NCBI RefSeq assembly: GCF_029960815.1
Contig: NZ_JASBRE010000002.1
Span: 1 to 64,000, forward strand
From: Pseudomonas sp. AL03
GTDB lineage: Bacteria; Pseudomonadota; Gammaproteobacteria; Pseudomonadales; Pseudomonadaceae
Length of the DNA stretch: 64,000 nucleotides
Reading direction: 5' to 3'
The notes under the pieces: generated by a model
Databases searched by the model: none
The model's input: only the letters and a program-made list of their open reading frames with translations
Told to the model about the DNA's origin: nothing
Made by a program: the position numbers and the translations under genes
Part shown: positions 29,860 to 39,947 of the stretch, piece after piece
How the letters are laid out: the number at the start of each line of letters is the position of its first letter
How positions within the stretch are numbered: the first letter of the stretch is position 1

Positions 29860-31965
29860 ATGACCAAGACTCTCCATCACCGTGCGTGCCACTTGTGTGA
29901 AGCCATCTGCGGCCTGACCATCGAAACCACCGAGGTCGAAGGCGCTGTGCAGATCACTTCGATCAAGGGTGACCCTCAGGATACATTCAGCCGCGGACAC
30001 ATTTGTCCCAAGGCTGTCGCCCTGCAAGATATTCAGAACGATCCTGATCGTCTGCGTCAGCCAATGCTTCGGGTCGGCTACGAATGGCAACCCATCGAGT
30101 GGGAAGATGCCTTCAGCCTTGTCGCCGAACGTCTGGCGGCGATTCAGGAGCGTCACGGGCAGAACGCGGTGGCGGTCTATCAAGGCAACCCCAGCGTGCA
30201 CAACTACGGGCTGATGACCCACAGCAATTACTTTCTCGGCCTGTTGAAAACCCGCAACCGGTTTTCTGCGACCTCGGTTGACCAATTACCCCATCACCTG
30301 ACCAGCCATTTGATGTACGGCCATGGCTTGCTGTTGCCGATCCCGGACATCGATCACACCGATTTCATGCTGATCCTCGGCGGCAATCCGCTGGCCTCCA
30401 ATGGCAGCATCATGACCGTGCCGGATGTGGAGAAGCGCTTGAAGGCCATTCAGGCGCGCGGCGGTAAAGTGGTGGTGGTTGATCCGCGCCGCAGCGAAAC
30501 GGCGGCGATTGCCGACCAGCATCTGTTCGTGCGCCCGGGTGGCGATGCCGCGTTGTTGTTCGGGCTGCTCAACACCTTGTTTGCTGAAGGCCTGACCCGC
30601 GACAGTCATTTGCCGGTGGAGGGTCTGGATGAGGTGCGGGAGGCAGTCGCCAGTTTCACCGCCGAGGCCATGAGCCCACTGTGTGCAGTGCCCGCCGAAC
30701 AGATCCGCCAACTGGCGCGGGACTTCGCGGCAGCGCCGACGGCGGTCTGTTACGGCCGCATGGGGGTCTCGACCCAGGCGTTCGGTACCTTGTGCCACTG
30801 GGTTGTGCAGTTGATCAACCTGGTCACTGGTAATCTCGATCGCGTGGGGGGGGCGTTGTGCACCGAACCTGCGGTGGACTTGGTGGCGTCCACTTCAGGC
30901 GGGCATTTCAATCTGTGGCAGAGTCGGGTGTCCGGGCGTCCTGAATACGCTGGAGAATTGCCGGTGTCGGCACTGGCCGAAGAGATGCTCACCGAAGGGG
31001 AAGGGCAGGTCCGCGCGCTGATTACCGTGGCGGGTAACCCGGTGCTCTCGACGCCCAATGGCCGGCAACTGGAGCAGGCACTGGACGGTTTGGAGTTCAT
31101 GGTCAGCATCGACCTGTACATCAATGAAACCACGCGTTATGCCGACCTGATTCTGCCGTCCACATCGGCCCTGGAAAACGATCATTACGACACGACTTTT
31201 AATATGTTTGCGGTGCGTAACGTCAGTCGGTTCAATCGCGCGATCCTGGCCAAACCCGAAGGTGCGTTGCATGACTGGGAAATTTTCGTGGGGCTGGCCA
31301 AGGCCTTTGCTGCGAAGACTGGCAAAGCATTGAAACCAACCGTCGCCCCGGCGCAGATGATCGATCAGGGCTTGCGGATGGGGCTGTATGGCGACGCGTC
31401 GAAGCACAAGCTATCGTTGGCGACATTGTTTGATCACCCTCATGGTGTCGATCTTGGGGCATTGAAATCCAATCTGGCGCCACGTCTGAAAACGGCAAAT
31501 CAGCGAGTCCAGGCTGCGCCTGCCGTGATCCTGGCTGACCTCGCCCGCTTTGCGGCGTTGCAAGCACCGGCCTTTGATGAGTTGTTGATGATTGGCCGCC
31601 GGCATGTGCGCAGCAACAACTCGTGGATGCACAACTACCACCGCCTGGTGAAGGGCAAGCCGCGCCATCAATTGCTGATGCACCCGGATGACCTGGCCAG
31701 TCGTGGGCTCAACGACGGGCAGCGAGTGCGGGTCAGTTCGCGGGTCGGTGTGATCGAAGTTGAAGTGCTCGGCAGTCTGGATATGATGAAAGGCGTGGTC
31801 AGCCTTCCTCACGGTTGGGGCCATGCACGGCCGGGTGTGCAGATGACCATTGCCAGTGGCCAACCGGGCTCCAGCGCCAATGACTTGACCGACGAGTGTC
31901 AACTCGATGAGTTGTCGGGCAATGCGGCGTTGAACGGTGTGCCAGTGACCGTGGCGGCGGCTTGA
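29860..31965 (+). CDS. Molybdopterin-dependent oxidoreductase with 4Fe-4S site
   Basis: A 701-residue protein of the DMSO reductase/BisC superfamily. The N-terminal 4Fe-4S ligands are Cys10, Cys13, Cys17 and Cys49 (CHLCEAIC ... HICPKA). The molybdopterin-guanine dinucleotide domains follow (YQGNPSVHNYG, GGNPLASNGS, VVVDPRRSETAA), and the C-terminal dinucleotide domain ends the chain (VSLPHGWGH). There is no Tat signal, so it is cytoplasmic. No electron-transfer subunit or chaperone gene is adjacent. The substrate cannot be predicted from sequence alone. Confidence 0.9.
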   Translation: MTKTLHHRACHLCEAICGLTIETTEVEGAVQITSIKGDPQDTFSRGHICPKAVALQDIQNDPDRLRQPMLRVGYEWQPIEWEDAFSLVAERLAAIQERHGQNAVAVYQGNPSVHNYGLMTHSNYFLGLLKTRNRFSATSVDQLPHHLTSHLMYGHGLLLPIPDIDHTDFMLILGGNPLASNGSIMTVPDVEKRLKAIQARGGKVVVVDPRRSETAAIADQHLFVRPGGDAALLFGLLNTLFAEGLTRDSHLPVEGLDEVREAVASFTAEAMSPLCAVPAEQIRQLARDFAAAPTAVCYGRMGVSTQAFGTLCHWVVQLINLVTGNLDRVGGALCTEPAVDLVASTSGGHFNLWQSRVSGRPEYAGELPVSALAEEMLTEGEGQVRALITVAGNPVLSTPNGRQLEQALDGLEFMVSIDLYINETTRYADLILPSTSALENDHYDTTFNMFAVRNVSRFNRAILAKPEGALHDWEIFVGLAKAFAAKTGKALKPTVAPAQMIDQGLRMGLYGDASKHKLSLATLFDHPHGVDLGALKSNLAPRLKTANQRVQAAPAVILADLARFAALQAPAFDELLMIGRRHVRSNNSWMHNYHRLVKGKPRHQLLMHPDDLASRGLNDGQRVRVSSRVGVIEVEVLGSLDMMKGVVSLPHGWGHARPGVQMTIASGQPGSSANDLTDECQLDELSGNAALNGVPVTVAAA

Positions 31966-32062
31966 TCAAGTCTGTCGGGGAGACCGAGCAGGGTGCTCGG
32001 GTTTCCGTTACAATGCGCCACCGTGCCGACCACTGAGTCGGAAAGTTCAGCCGAGGTGTTCC

Positions 32063-32404
32063 ATGGATATCATCGAAACGATTAAAGAGCAGATTGCTAA
32101 CAACACCATTCTGCTTTACATGAAAGGCTCGCCGAATGCCCCGCAGTGTGGCTTCTCCGCGAAAGCCGCGCAGGCCGTGATGGCGTGTGGCGAAAAGTTT
32201 GCTTACGTGGACATCCTGCAGAACCCGGAAATCCGCGCCAACCTGCCAAAGTACGCCAACTGGCCAACCTTCCCGCAACTGTGGGTCGGTGGTGAGCTGG
32301 TCGGCGGTAGCGACATCATGACTGAAATGTCTGCTGATGGTTCGCTGCAGAGCACTATCAAGGCTGCTGTCGAAGCTGCTGCTGCCAGCAAGACCGAAGC
32401 CTGA
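32063..32404 (+). CDS. grxD: Monothiol glutaredoxin GrxD
   Basis: A 113-residue CGFS monothiol glutaredoxin. The active Cys29 lies in PQCGFS, with the glutathione-binding WPTFPQLWVGGELVGG. Such proteins carry 2Fe-2S clusters and deliver them to target proteins in the cytoplasm. The neighbouring bacterioferritin and Bfd support an iron-handling block. A composite REP and a shared terminator separate it from bfr. Confidence 0.95.
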   Translation: MDIIETIKEQIANNTILLYMKGSPNAPQCGFSAKAAQAVMACGEKFAYVDILQNPEIRANLPKYANWPTFPQLWVGGELVGGSDIMTEMSADGSLQSTIKAAVEAAAASKTEA

Positions 32405-32413
32405 TCCGCTTTT

Positions 32414-32486
32414 TGTAGGCGCGAGGCTTGCCCGCGAAGGCGTCTTACCTGAAAGACCGCTTTCGCGAGCAAGCTTCGCTCCTACA
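32414..32486. repeat. Composite REP pair
   Basis: TGTAGGCGCGAGGCTTGCCC and the inverted partner GGGC-free arm GCAAGCTTCGCTCCTACA enclose GCGAAGGCGTC / AGACCGCTTTCGC. It is a diverged member of the element at 26875-26981. Confidence 0.8.
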
Positions 32487-32499
32487 AGAGCGAAGGCAC

Positions 32500-32539
32500 A
32501 AAAAAGCCCCGCCTCTTTAAAGGAGCGCGGGGCTTTTTA
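32500..32539. terminator. Bidirectional terminator between grxD and bfr
   Basis: A hairpin with GCCCCGC / GCGGGGC base and extended CTCTTT/AAAGGAG upper stem, flanked by A-run and T-run. It serves both convergent genes. Confidence 0.92.
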
Positions 32540-32565
32540 TTGTCTCGAGTTTAGCGGGCGCTAAC

Positions 32566-33039
32566 TTACTCTTCGCCCATCTGCGATTGCAGATAGTTCT
32601 CAAGACCGACTTTATCGATCAGGCCCAGTTGGGTTTCCAGCCAGTCGATATGTTCTTCTTCGGACTCAAGAATATCTTCAAGCAGTTCACGGCTGCCGAA
32701 GTCGCCAACGGTTTCGCAATGAGCGATGGCTACTTTGAGATCAGCGTGACCGGTGCGTTCGATACGCAGGTCGCACTCAAGCATTTCCTGGGTGTGTTCG
32801 CCGATCTGCAGTTTGCCCAGGTCCTGGACATTCGGCAGGCCTTCAAGGAACAGGATGCGCTTGATCAGCTTGTCCGCGTGCTTCATCTCATCGATGGATT
32901 CGTGGTACTCGTGCTTTCCGAGCTTGTTCAAACCCCAATCTTCGTACATGCGTGCATGCAGGAAGTATTGATTGATCGCGACCAGCTCATTGGCAAGGAT
33001 CTTGTTGAGATGCTGGATGACTGTAATGTCGCCTTTCAT
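32566..33039 (-). CDS. bfr: Bacterioferritin Bfr
   Basis: A 157-residue haem-binding bacterioferritin. Ferroxidase ligands include Glu18, Glu51 and His54. The axial haem ligand Met52 lies in DEMKHADK, so this is the haem-bearing (BfrB-like) subunit. 24 subunits form the iron-storage shell. The adjacent bfd encodes the ferredoxin that reduces stored iron for release, as in P. aeruginosa. Confidence 0.96.
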   Translation of the reverse strand: MKGDITVIQHLNKILANELVAINQYFLHARMYEDWGLNKLGKHEYHESIDEMKHADKLIKRILFLEGLPNVQDLGKLQIGEHTQEMLECDLRIERTGHADLKVAIAHCETVGDFGSRELLEDILESEEEHIDWLETQLGLIDKVGLENYLQSQMGEE

Positions 33040-33196
33040 GATGGGGTCCTGCCCTGTATTAGCTGTCTATAAGGCAGAGTTTGAGCCGCGTAATTAAGAG
33101 TGTCAAACCTAAGTTATTGAAAATTAAGTGAAAATTAATCGGAATAAGAATGTTTGTGTTCCGCGTCTAGAGCGTAAGCGGTTGATTTTCAGACAT

Positions 33197-33226
33197 AAAA
33201 AAACCGAACATCAAGTCCGGTTTTTT
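33197..33226. terminator. Terminator after bfd
   Basis: AAAACCG...CGGTTTT hairpin with an 8-10 base loop, preceded by an A-run (T-run on the minus strand). It lies 12 bases past the bfd stop. Confidence 0.8.
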
Positions 33227-33238
33227 GAAATAGGGTAT

Positions 33239-33457
33239 TTACGCGGCAGTAAATTCTACGGAATAGGGAATCGCGGACTGAGCCGATTGCAATTTGGTCA
33301 GGGTTTCGCGGACCACTTCCTTGGCAAGGCAGGCACATTTGCCGCATTGGCTGGCTACGCCGGTGGCCTGTCGGACTTCTTTATAGCTGCAGCAACCTTC
33401 ATAGATTGCATCGCGGATTTGACCGTCGGTGACGCCAGTGCAGAGGCAGACATACAT
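33239..33457 (-). CDS. bfd: Bacterioferritin-associated ferredoxin Bfd
   Basis: A 72-residue ferredoxin with a 2Fe-2S cluster bound by Cys4, Cys6, Cys38 and Cys41 (VCLC ... QCGKCA). It docks on bacterioferritin near the haem and passes electrons to release Fe(II). I chose the ATG at 33457, where the family sequence MYVCLCTGVTD begins. A Fur box upstream fits induction by iron starvation. Confidence 0.95.
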   Translation of the reverse strand: MYVCLCTGVTDGQIRDAIYEGCCSYKEVRQATGVASQCGKCACLAKEVVRETLTKLQSAQSAIPYSVEFTAA

Positions 33458-33506
33458 AAGTGAAAACCGTCGCTGGTTGTGACTCAATTGCGATGGATCT
33501 TAATGT

Positions 33507-33527
33507 TAACGAGAATGATTGTCAAAG
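33507..33527. promoter_or_regulatory. Fur box upstream of bfd
   Basis: GAGAATGATTGTCA matches the first half of the Fur consensus well (8 of 9 in GATAATGAT) and the second half weakly, about 60 bases before bfd. bfd is known to be Fur-repressed in P. aeruginosa. Confidence 0.65.
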
Positions 33528-33529
33528 TG

Positions 33530-33760
33530 GTTTCAGAAAGCTTTGGTCGAGGCTGACGAACGGTTTCCCCCTCAGCGTCGATCACACGGAAAACCTGTCG
33601 ACAGCATTTCCCTTGGCAAAAAAACCGTTAAGGACAGGTCAAAAACGCAGTGTATGATGGCCGGTCCTTGCGAAGCGGGTTCGTGTCACAGGGCTGTCGC
33701 CTGAAGGTGGCAGGCTGATGCGAGCCCAGTTCTTCACGTTATTACACCAGGAGATATCCA
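33530..33760. other. Intergenic region between bfd and the peroxiredoxin gene
   Basis: With the Fur-box part this is a gap of about 300 bases. It should contain the divergent peroxiredoxin promoter. I see no gene and no clear OxyR site. The peroxiredoxin ribosome site is AGGAGA at 33749-33754. Confidence 0.5.
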
Positions 33761-34363
33761 ATGAGCGTACTCGTAGGCAAACAAGCCCCTGACTTCACCG
33801 TACCGGCCGTACTCGGTAATGGCGAAATCGTAGACAGCTTCACCCTGTCGTCGGCCATCAAAGGCAAATACGGCCTGGTGTTCTTCTACCCACTGGACTT
33901 CACCTTCGTTTGCCCGTCCGAGCTGATCGCTCTGGACAACCGCATGTCTGACTTCAAGGCTCGCAACGTTGAAGTGATCGCCGTTTCGATCGACTCGCAC
34001 TTCACCCACAACGCCTGGCGCAACACCCCGGTCAACAATGGTGGTATCGGTGAAGTTCGCTACACCATGGCTGCCGACCTGAAGCACGAAATCGCCAAGG
34101 CCTACGACGTTGAGTCCGAAGGCGGCGTGGCTTTCCGTGGCGCATTCCTGATCGACGACAAAGGCGTTGTCCGTTCGCAGATCATCAACGACCTGCCGCT
34201 GGGCCGTAACATTGAAGAGCTGATCCGTCTGGTCGACGCTCTGCAATTCCACGAAGAGCACGGCGAAGTTTGCCCTGCCAACTGGAAAAAAGGCGACAAA
34301 GGCATGACCGCTTCGACCGAAGGCGTCGCGGCTTACCTGACCGAGAACGCTGCTGCGCTGTAA
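33761..34363 (+). CDS. 2-Cys peroxiredoxin (AhpC/Prx1 type)
   Basis: A 200-residue typical 2-Cys peroxiredoxin. The peroxidatic Cys51 lies in DFTFVCPSEL, with the active-site Arg at about residue 126 (VAFRGAF). The resolving Cys171 lies in GEVCPANW. It reduces H2O2 and organic peroxides in the cytoplasm, with electrons from thioredoxin or AhpF-like partners. Its place beside bfr/bfd and rnt matches PA3529. Codon use is strongly biased, suggesting high expression. Confidence 0.95.
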   Translation: MSVLVGKQAPDFTVPAVLGNGEIVDSFTLSSAIKGKYGLVFFYPLDFTFVCPSELIALDNRMSDFKARNVEVIAVSIDSHFTHNAWRNTPVNNGGIGEVRYTMAADLKHEIAKAYDVESEGGVAFRGAFLIDDKGVVRSQIINDLPLGRNIEELIRLVDALQFHEEHGEVCPANWKKGDKGMTASTEGVAAYLTENAAAL

Positions 34364-34379
34364 GGCACGTTTGAGGCAT

Positions 34380-34410
34380 AAAAAAACCGGCCGTTGAGGC
34401 CGGTTTTTTT
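34380..34410. terminator. Bidirectional terminator between the peroxiredoxin gene and rnt
   Basis: AAAAAACCGGCC-GTTGA-GGCCGGTTTTTTT hairpin in the space between two convergent genes. Confidence 0.93.
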
Positions 34411-34435
34411 ATGGGCGGGATAAACCCGACGACGA

Positions 34436-35113
34436 TCAGTCGTTGTAGTCTTCCCAGCCGCCCATTTGTTTCCAGCGATTGACGATGCCGCAGAACAGCT
34501 CGGCCGTCTTCTCGGTGTCGTAGCGAGCCGAGTGGGCCTCGCGACCGTCGAAGTCGATATCAGCTGCCTGACAGGCCTTGGCCAGTACCGTTTGGCCGTA
34601 AGCCAGACCGGCCAGGGTTGCAGTATCGAAGCTCGAGAACGGATGGAACGGGTTACGTTTCATGTCCAGGCGCGCGACGGCGGCGTTGAGAAAGCCCAGA
34701 TCGAAGCTGCTGTTGTGCCCGACCAGAATCGCCCGTTTGCAACCATTGGCTTTAAGGGCCTTGCGGATGCCGCGGAAGATATCGGTCAGCGCTGCTTCCT
34801 CACTCACTGCCATGCGTAGCGGATGATCGAGTTTGATCCCGGTGAATTCCAGGGCGGCCGCTTCGATGTTTGCGCCTTCAAAAGGCTCTACGCGAAAGAA
34901 GTAGGTGTGGTCGGGGTACACAAACCCTTTTTCGTCCATGCCGATGGTGGTGGCGGCAATTTCCAGCAACGCGTCAGTGGCAGAGTTGAAACCACCGGTT
35001 TCAACGTCGACAACGACTGGCAGGTACCCACGGAAGCGTTCAGCCATCGGGTGGCGCGAACCACCTCCACCGCCTTGACCTTCCTGTTCGTCGTCGAAAT
35101 GGTCTTCACTCAC
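34436..35113 (-). CDS. rnt: Ribonuclease T
   Basis: A 225-residue DEDDh exonuclease. The first acidic motif is [17 protein letters not shown] carries the second, and HSARYD carries the C-terminal His/Asp pair. It trims the 3' ends of tRNA, 5S and 23S rRNA. A 10-residue low-complexity stretch near the N-terminus ([10 protein letters not shown]) is seen in Pseudomonas RNase T as well. Overlaps the pyrC stop by 4 bases. Confidence 0.95.
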   Translation of the reverse strand: MSEDHFDDEQEGQGGGGGSRHPMAERFRGYLPVVVDVETGGFNSATDALLEIAATTIGMDEKGFVYPDHTYFFRVEPFEGANIEAAALEFTGIKLDHPLRMAVSEEAALTDIFRGIRKALKANGCKRAILVGHNSSFDLGFLNAAVARLDMKRNPFHPFSSFDTATLAGLAYGQTVLAKACQAADIDFDGREAHSARYDTEKTAELFCGIVNRWKQMGGWEDYND

Positions 35114-36156
35114 GCGTGTTCCTCCAGCAGGCGCCAGCGCAGTTTTTCACCGGCGCGCAGCGGGATTACGGTCAGCTCGCCAAATGGCAGGCTGGTTGGG
35201 GCGGTCCACTCATCGCGGACCAGGGTGATGCGATCGGTGTTCACCGGCAGGCCGTAGAAACGCGGGCCGTTCACGCTGGCAAAGGCTTCGAGCTTGTCCA
35301 GCGCGTTGCGTTGTTCGAAGGCTTCGGCATACATCTCAATCGCGGCATAAGCGGTATAGCAACCGGCACAGCCGCAAGCGGCTTCCTTGGCGTGCTGGGC
35401 ATGGGGCGCCGAGTCGGTACCGAGGAAGAACTTGTCGCTGCCGCTGGTGGCGGCGTCGAGCAGGGCTTCCTGATGGGTGTTGCGCTTGAGGATCGGCAGG
35501 CAATAGAAGTGCGGCCGAATCCCGCCCACCAGCATGTGGTTGCGGTTGTACAGCAGGTGATGCGCGGTGATGGTCGCGCCAACATTGGCCGAAGCCGCGT
35601 TGACGAACTGCACGGCGTCAGCGGTGGTGATGTGTTCGAACACCACTTTGAGCGTCGGGAAACGCTCGACCACTCGACGCATGTGCTCATCGATGAAGAT
35701 TTTTTCGCGATCGAAAACGTCGACATCGCCACGGGTGACTTCACCGTGAACCAGCAAGGGCATCCCGACTTCGGCCATGGCCTCGAGTGCAGGGAAAATC
35801 TTGTCGATGCTGGTGACACCGGAGTCTGAGTTGGTGGTCGCGCCTGCCGGGTACAGCTTGGCGGCGTGAATGAATCCGCAGGCCTTGGCCTCGCGAATTT
35901 CTTCGGGCTGTGTAAGATCGGTCAGGTACAGCACCATCAACGGTTCGAAGCGACTGCCGGCCGGGCGTGCAGCGAGAATCCGCTGGCGATAGCCGTCGGC
36001 TTCAGCGGTGTTACGCACCGGAGGTACCAGGTTGGGCATGATGATGGCGCGACCAAAGGTGCGCGCGACATCCGCGACTGTATTGGTCAACACAGCACCA
36101 TCGCGAAGATGAATATGCCAGTCGTCGGGACGCAGCAGGGTCAGGCGGTCGGACAT
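35110..36156 (-). CDS. pyrC: Dihydroorotase PyrC
   Basis: A 348-residue class II dihydroorotase (E. coli PyrC type). Zinc ligands are in [10 protein letters not shown] near residue 14 and the carbamylated Lys is in [12 protein letters not shown] near residue 100. HAQHAKE supplies later ligands. It interconverts carbamoyl-aspartate and dihydroorotate in pyrimidine synthesis. rnt follows with a 4-base overlap. Confidence 0.97.
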   Translation of the reverse strand: MSDRLTLLRPDDWHIHLRDGAVLTNTVADVARTFGRAIIMPNLVPPVRNTAEADGYRQRILAARPAGSRFEPLMVLYLTDLTQPEEIREAKACGFIHAAKLYPAGATTNSDSGVTSIDKIFPALEAMAEVGMPLLVHGEVTRGDVDVFDREKIFIDEHMRRVVERFPTLKVVFEHITTADAVQFVNAASANVGATITAHHLLYNRNHMLVGGIRPHFYCLPILKRNTHQEALLDAATSGSDKFFLGTDSAPHAQHAKEAACGCAGCYTAYAAIEMYAEAFEQRNALDKLEAFASVNGPRFYGLPVNTDRITLVRDEWTAPTSLPFGELTVIPLRAGEKLRWRLLEEHA

Positions 36157-36223
36157 GAGGGGATTCCAGGCGGGTCAAACTGAGGGGAATGCTACCGGAA
36201 AAGACTCTTCCAGGCACTCGCTA

Positions 36224-36250
36224 TCAAGTTTTGCAGGAAGCTTCCGATAT
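36224..36250 (+). promoter_or_regulatory. FliA (sigma-28) promoter of motY
   Basis: TCAAGTTT-N11-TCCGATAT matches TAAAGTTT-N11-GCCGATAA at 13 of 16 defined positions with the exact spacer. The start would be near 36257, giving a leader of about 60 bases. A flagellar promoter for a motor gene makes biological sense. Confidence 0.8.
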
Positions 36251-36315
36251 CCAACAGGTATGCCGTAAACCTGTGTATGTCGGTCTTTTTGTTGTAGAAG
36301 CCAGTGGAGCCTCCC

Positions 36316-37224
36316 GTGCGCCAGCGTTATTTAGCCTTGCTCAGCGTATTTGCCAGCCTTCCCGCGATGGCGCTCACTTTCCAGACCCGTCTGGAGAGCA
36401 TCGAGTGGACGGTCGAAGGAGACAAGTTCGAGTGCCGCCTGACTCAGCCGATCACCGATTTTGGTTCCGGCGAGTTCGTGCGCCGCGCCGGCGAGCAAGC
36501 GACGTTTCGTCTGAAGGCCGACAACGCGATGATCGGCGGCGGTTCGGCGACCTTGCTGGCGGCGGCTGCACCCTGGCAGCCGGGGCGTGGCGACATTAAC
36601 CTCGGGTCTGTGCGAATCGGCAGTGGCAATGTGCTGTTCAACAGTTCGCACGTTCAGGCCGGGCGTTTGATCAGTGGCCTGATGGATGGCCGCAGTCCGG
36701 TTGTTCGACATTACTCTGGCGATGGCCGGATGTCGGAAGTGCGTCTGTTGCCGGTCAAGTTCAGCAAGGCCTTCAACGACTACCAGGGCTGCGTGGCAAA
36801 ACTGCTGCCAAAGAATTTCGAGCAGGTCAAACAGTCCGAAATTGGCTTCCCCGGCGAAGGCATCGATCTTGACGCGCGGGCCAAGGCTCAGTTGCTGGTG
36901 ATGCTGGATTTCATGAAGGCTGATCCGACGGTCAACCACATCGAACTCGATGGCCACTCCGACAATAGCGGCAACCGCCTGACCAACCGTGACCTGTCGC
37001 GCCGCCGGGCTCTGGCGGTCATGGACTTCTTCAAGGTCAATGGTATTCAGGAATCGCAGATCACCCTGCGCTTCCACGGCGAGCGTTATCCGTTGGCGCC
37101 CAATACCAGTTCTGCCAACCGGGCGAAGAACCGTCGGGTCAATGTGCACCTGGCGCGGGTTGCGCCCACCGAAAAGCCAGCCCCTCAGGCCACTGCAGCG
37201 GCGAGCGCCGCGTCGACTTCCTGA
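36316..37224 (+). CDS. motY: Flagellar motor protein MotY
   Basis: A 302-residue protein. The signal peptide covers about residues 1-19 (LLSVFASLPAMA). An N-terminal MotY-specific domain (TFQTRLESIEWTVEGDKFEC) follows. The C-terminal OmpA-like peptidoglycan-binding domain spans about residues 165-285 (ELDGHSDNSGNRLTNRDLSRRR). It supports the T-ring or stator anchoring at the polar flagellum. I prefer the GTG at 36316, with GGAG 6 bases upstream, over the GTG at 36304. Confidence 0.92.
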   Translation: MRQRYLALLSVFASLPAMALTFQTRLESIEWTVEGDKFECRLTQPITDFGSGEFVRRAGEQATFRLKADNAMIGGGSATLLAAAAPWQPGRGDINLGSVRIGSGNVLFNSSHVQAGRLISGLMDGRSPVVRHYSGDGRMSEVRLLPVKFSKAFNDYQGCVAKLLPKNFEQVKQSEIGFPGEGIDLDARAKAQLLVMLDFMKADPTVNHIELDGHSDNSGNRLTNRDLSRRRALAVMDFFKVNGIQESQITLRFHGERYPLAPNTSSANRAKNRRVNVHLARVAPTEKPAPQATAAASAASTS

Positions 37225-37257
37225 ACCCGCTGTATTCGTCGCTCACTCGACATAATA

Positions 37258-37294
37258 TGTCGCTTCGTCGTCATAAGCTGTCGCGCCTCTGTAA
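37258..37294. promoter_or_regulatory. Tandem ArgR operator upstream of argG
   Basis: TGTCGC at 37258-37263 and again at 37279-37284, exactly 21 bases apart. The second is a full TGTCGC-N8-AA; the first has CA in place of AA. This equals the published Pseudomonas ArgR pattern TGTCGC-N8-AA-N5 repeated. It lies 60-95 bases before the argG ATG and so probably overlaps the promoter. Confidence 0.8.
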
Positions 37295-37352
37295 ATTATC
37301 CTGCATGACCGGTAGACTTGACGGCTTTCCGTAGAACCCGTGGAGTGATGGC

Positions 37353-38570
<1,218 letters not shown>

Positions 38571-38611
38571 GATTTTTGAAGCCGTAATGGAATGACCGTA
38601 GTGAATAGAGT

Positions 38612-38638
38612 TGTGGCCTTGTCGATGACAAGGCCACA
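38612..38638 (+). terminator. Hairpin after argG
   Basis: A perfect 12-bp stem TGTGGCCTTGTC / GACAAGGCCACA with a 3-base loop, about 40 bases past the stop. No T-run follows, so it may be a stabilising hairpin or a weak terminator. Confidence 0.65.
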
Positions 38639-38742
38639 CATCTGAATAGGGAGGATTTCCTGCTGGACATCGTTTTAACAGCGTTCTTTTTGTTTCTGTA
38701 ATACCTTCCTTCTGTTTCTTCTCTCTGAAAGCTCTTCAAGCG

Positions 38743-39375
38743 TTACCTGCTGCGTGTCAGGTAAAAAGAGTGATCAAGTATCGTCAGGCCACGTGAATTC
38801 AAATTGTAAGCAATGCAGAGTGTTGGACCGTTGCGGTTCTTTGTCTCTTTTGAATGCGAGAGGGCGCTTTCCTTCAGTAATGCCTCCGAATCGGTACAGG
38901 TGAGAAATACGATCACTTGCGCAGGGCTTCCCTGTGGGTGCAGATTTTTTTCAATCCAGGCGCCAAACTCCTTTTTTTTGCTCAACCACCGCGCATCGAC
39001 GATGTGCAGGTTTTTTAGCGGCTCGGTCAGGCTCACGTGCTGTAGCGCCGAGAGGCTTGTCTGAATTCCGATCCCGGAGGGAGGGTCCTTCAGGTTATCG
39101 GGCCGCTGACCGCGATCAGCGTTGTCCAACACGTCTAAAAAATGCTTTCCTTTCCCATAATCGGAGGGCGCGTACAGCGACCGGTAGTTGAAGTTGAGTG
39201 TGGCGAAGAAAAGAAAAAGCAAATAAAAGGGAAAACTGATCAGGAACCAGACATAGAGCTCTTTCTCCTTGTTGTCGAGAAACGGCAGTGAGACGGCGGC
39301 CGATGTTTCAGAAATAGCGGCAAATATGGCAATAACGGTCATCGGGTTGATGATTTTTTTCTTTAGTTTGTTCAT
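38743..39375 (-). CDS. Orphan membrane protein of unknown function
   Basis: A 210-residue protein. Two hydrophobic segments near the N-terminus (MTVIAIFAAISETSAAVSLP and YVWFLISFPFYLLFLFFATL) are followed by a soluble domain of about 140 residues. That domain contains motifs such as LKNLHIVDARWLSKKK and AQVIVFLTCTDSEALL. The base composition is clearly more AT-rich than the neighbours and it stands alone in the islet between argG and the response regulator. No recognised family. Signs point to recent acquisition. Confidence 0.7.
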   Translation of the reverse strand: MNKLKKKIINPMTVIAIFAAISETSAAVSLPFLDNKEKELYVWFLISFPFYLLFLFFATLNFNYRSLYAPSDYGKGKHFLDVLDNADRGQRPDNLKDPPSGIGIQTSLSALQHVSLTEPLKNLHIVDARWLSKKKEFGAWIEKNLHPQGSPAQVIVFLTCTDSEALLKESALSHSKETKNRNGPTLCIAYNLNSRGLTILDHSFYLTRSR

Positions 39376-39947
39376 GTTTTCTGCTCATGGGGATATTGTC
39401 TTTTCTCAAATGGGTAATGTTATTGGTTTTAATTTTAATAACTAATTGATTGGTGTCTTTGTTTGTGTGGTGCTCCTTTAAGGTTGGATTTCAATGGGGG
39501 ATAGTAACGGCAATGAGCGTGGGTTGGGTATATCTGTTGTTGATGTTTAAGATTGTGTTGGATTGAATCTTTTTGAAGTGTTGCCTGGTGTGATTTTTTC
39601 TTAATCCTTGATGTGCGCTGTTTGCGGTATGGGTGTCAGGTCGAAAACATCCGTTACTTTTAAGCGTAGCTCAATAGTCGGTGTTCGTTGGATCGCTTGC
39701 AGCGGACCCTGTTATTTGGCTTTCTGGATGTAAATAGAAACAAAAAAACTGCGGAAAATATAAATACCTTCAGGTCGATAAGGTTTTTAGCCACCGGTAT
39801 TTTTGGATGTTTTGTAAGATAAATCTCTAATGTCTGTAAGGAATGTCTCTCGGTGCAGGTCGCCGAGGGGGGCGGCATGCCATGGATGAAACGACTAGGC
39901 TATTGTGCGGGCTCTAAAAATTCGAACAGCGAAAATTGGACTTGCCC
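39376..39947. other. AT-rich intergenic region, no supported gene
   Basis: About 570 bases rich in T and A runs, unlike the GC-rich chromosome around it. A 72-codon open frame at 39660-39878 (minus) has no good ribosome site and an implausible sequence. The right end should contain the promoter of the response regulator. Confidence 0.6.

Noticed and set aside
26875..32486. Regularly spaced palindromes considered as a CRISPR array
   Set aside because: Only isolated REP pairs several kilobases apart, no repeat-spacer order and no cas genes.
39660..39878. 72-codon open frame on the minus strand in the AT-rich islet
   Set aside because: No ribosome site, odd composition; more likely chance.
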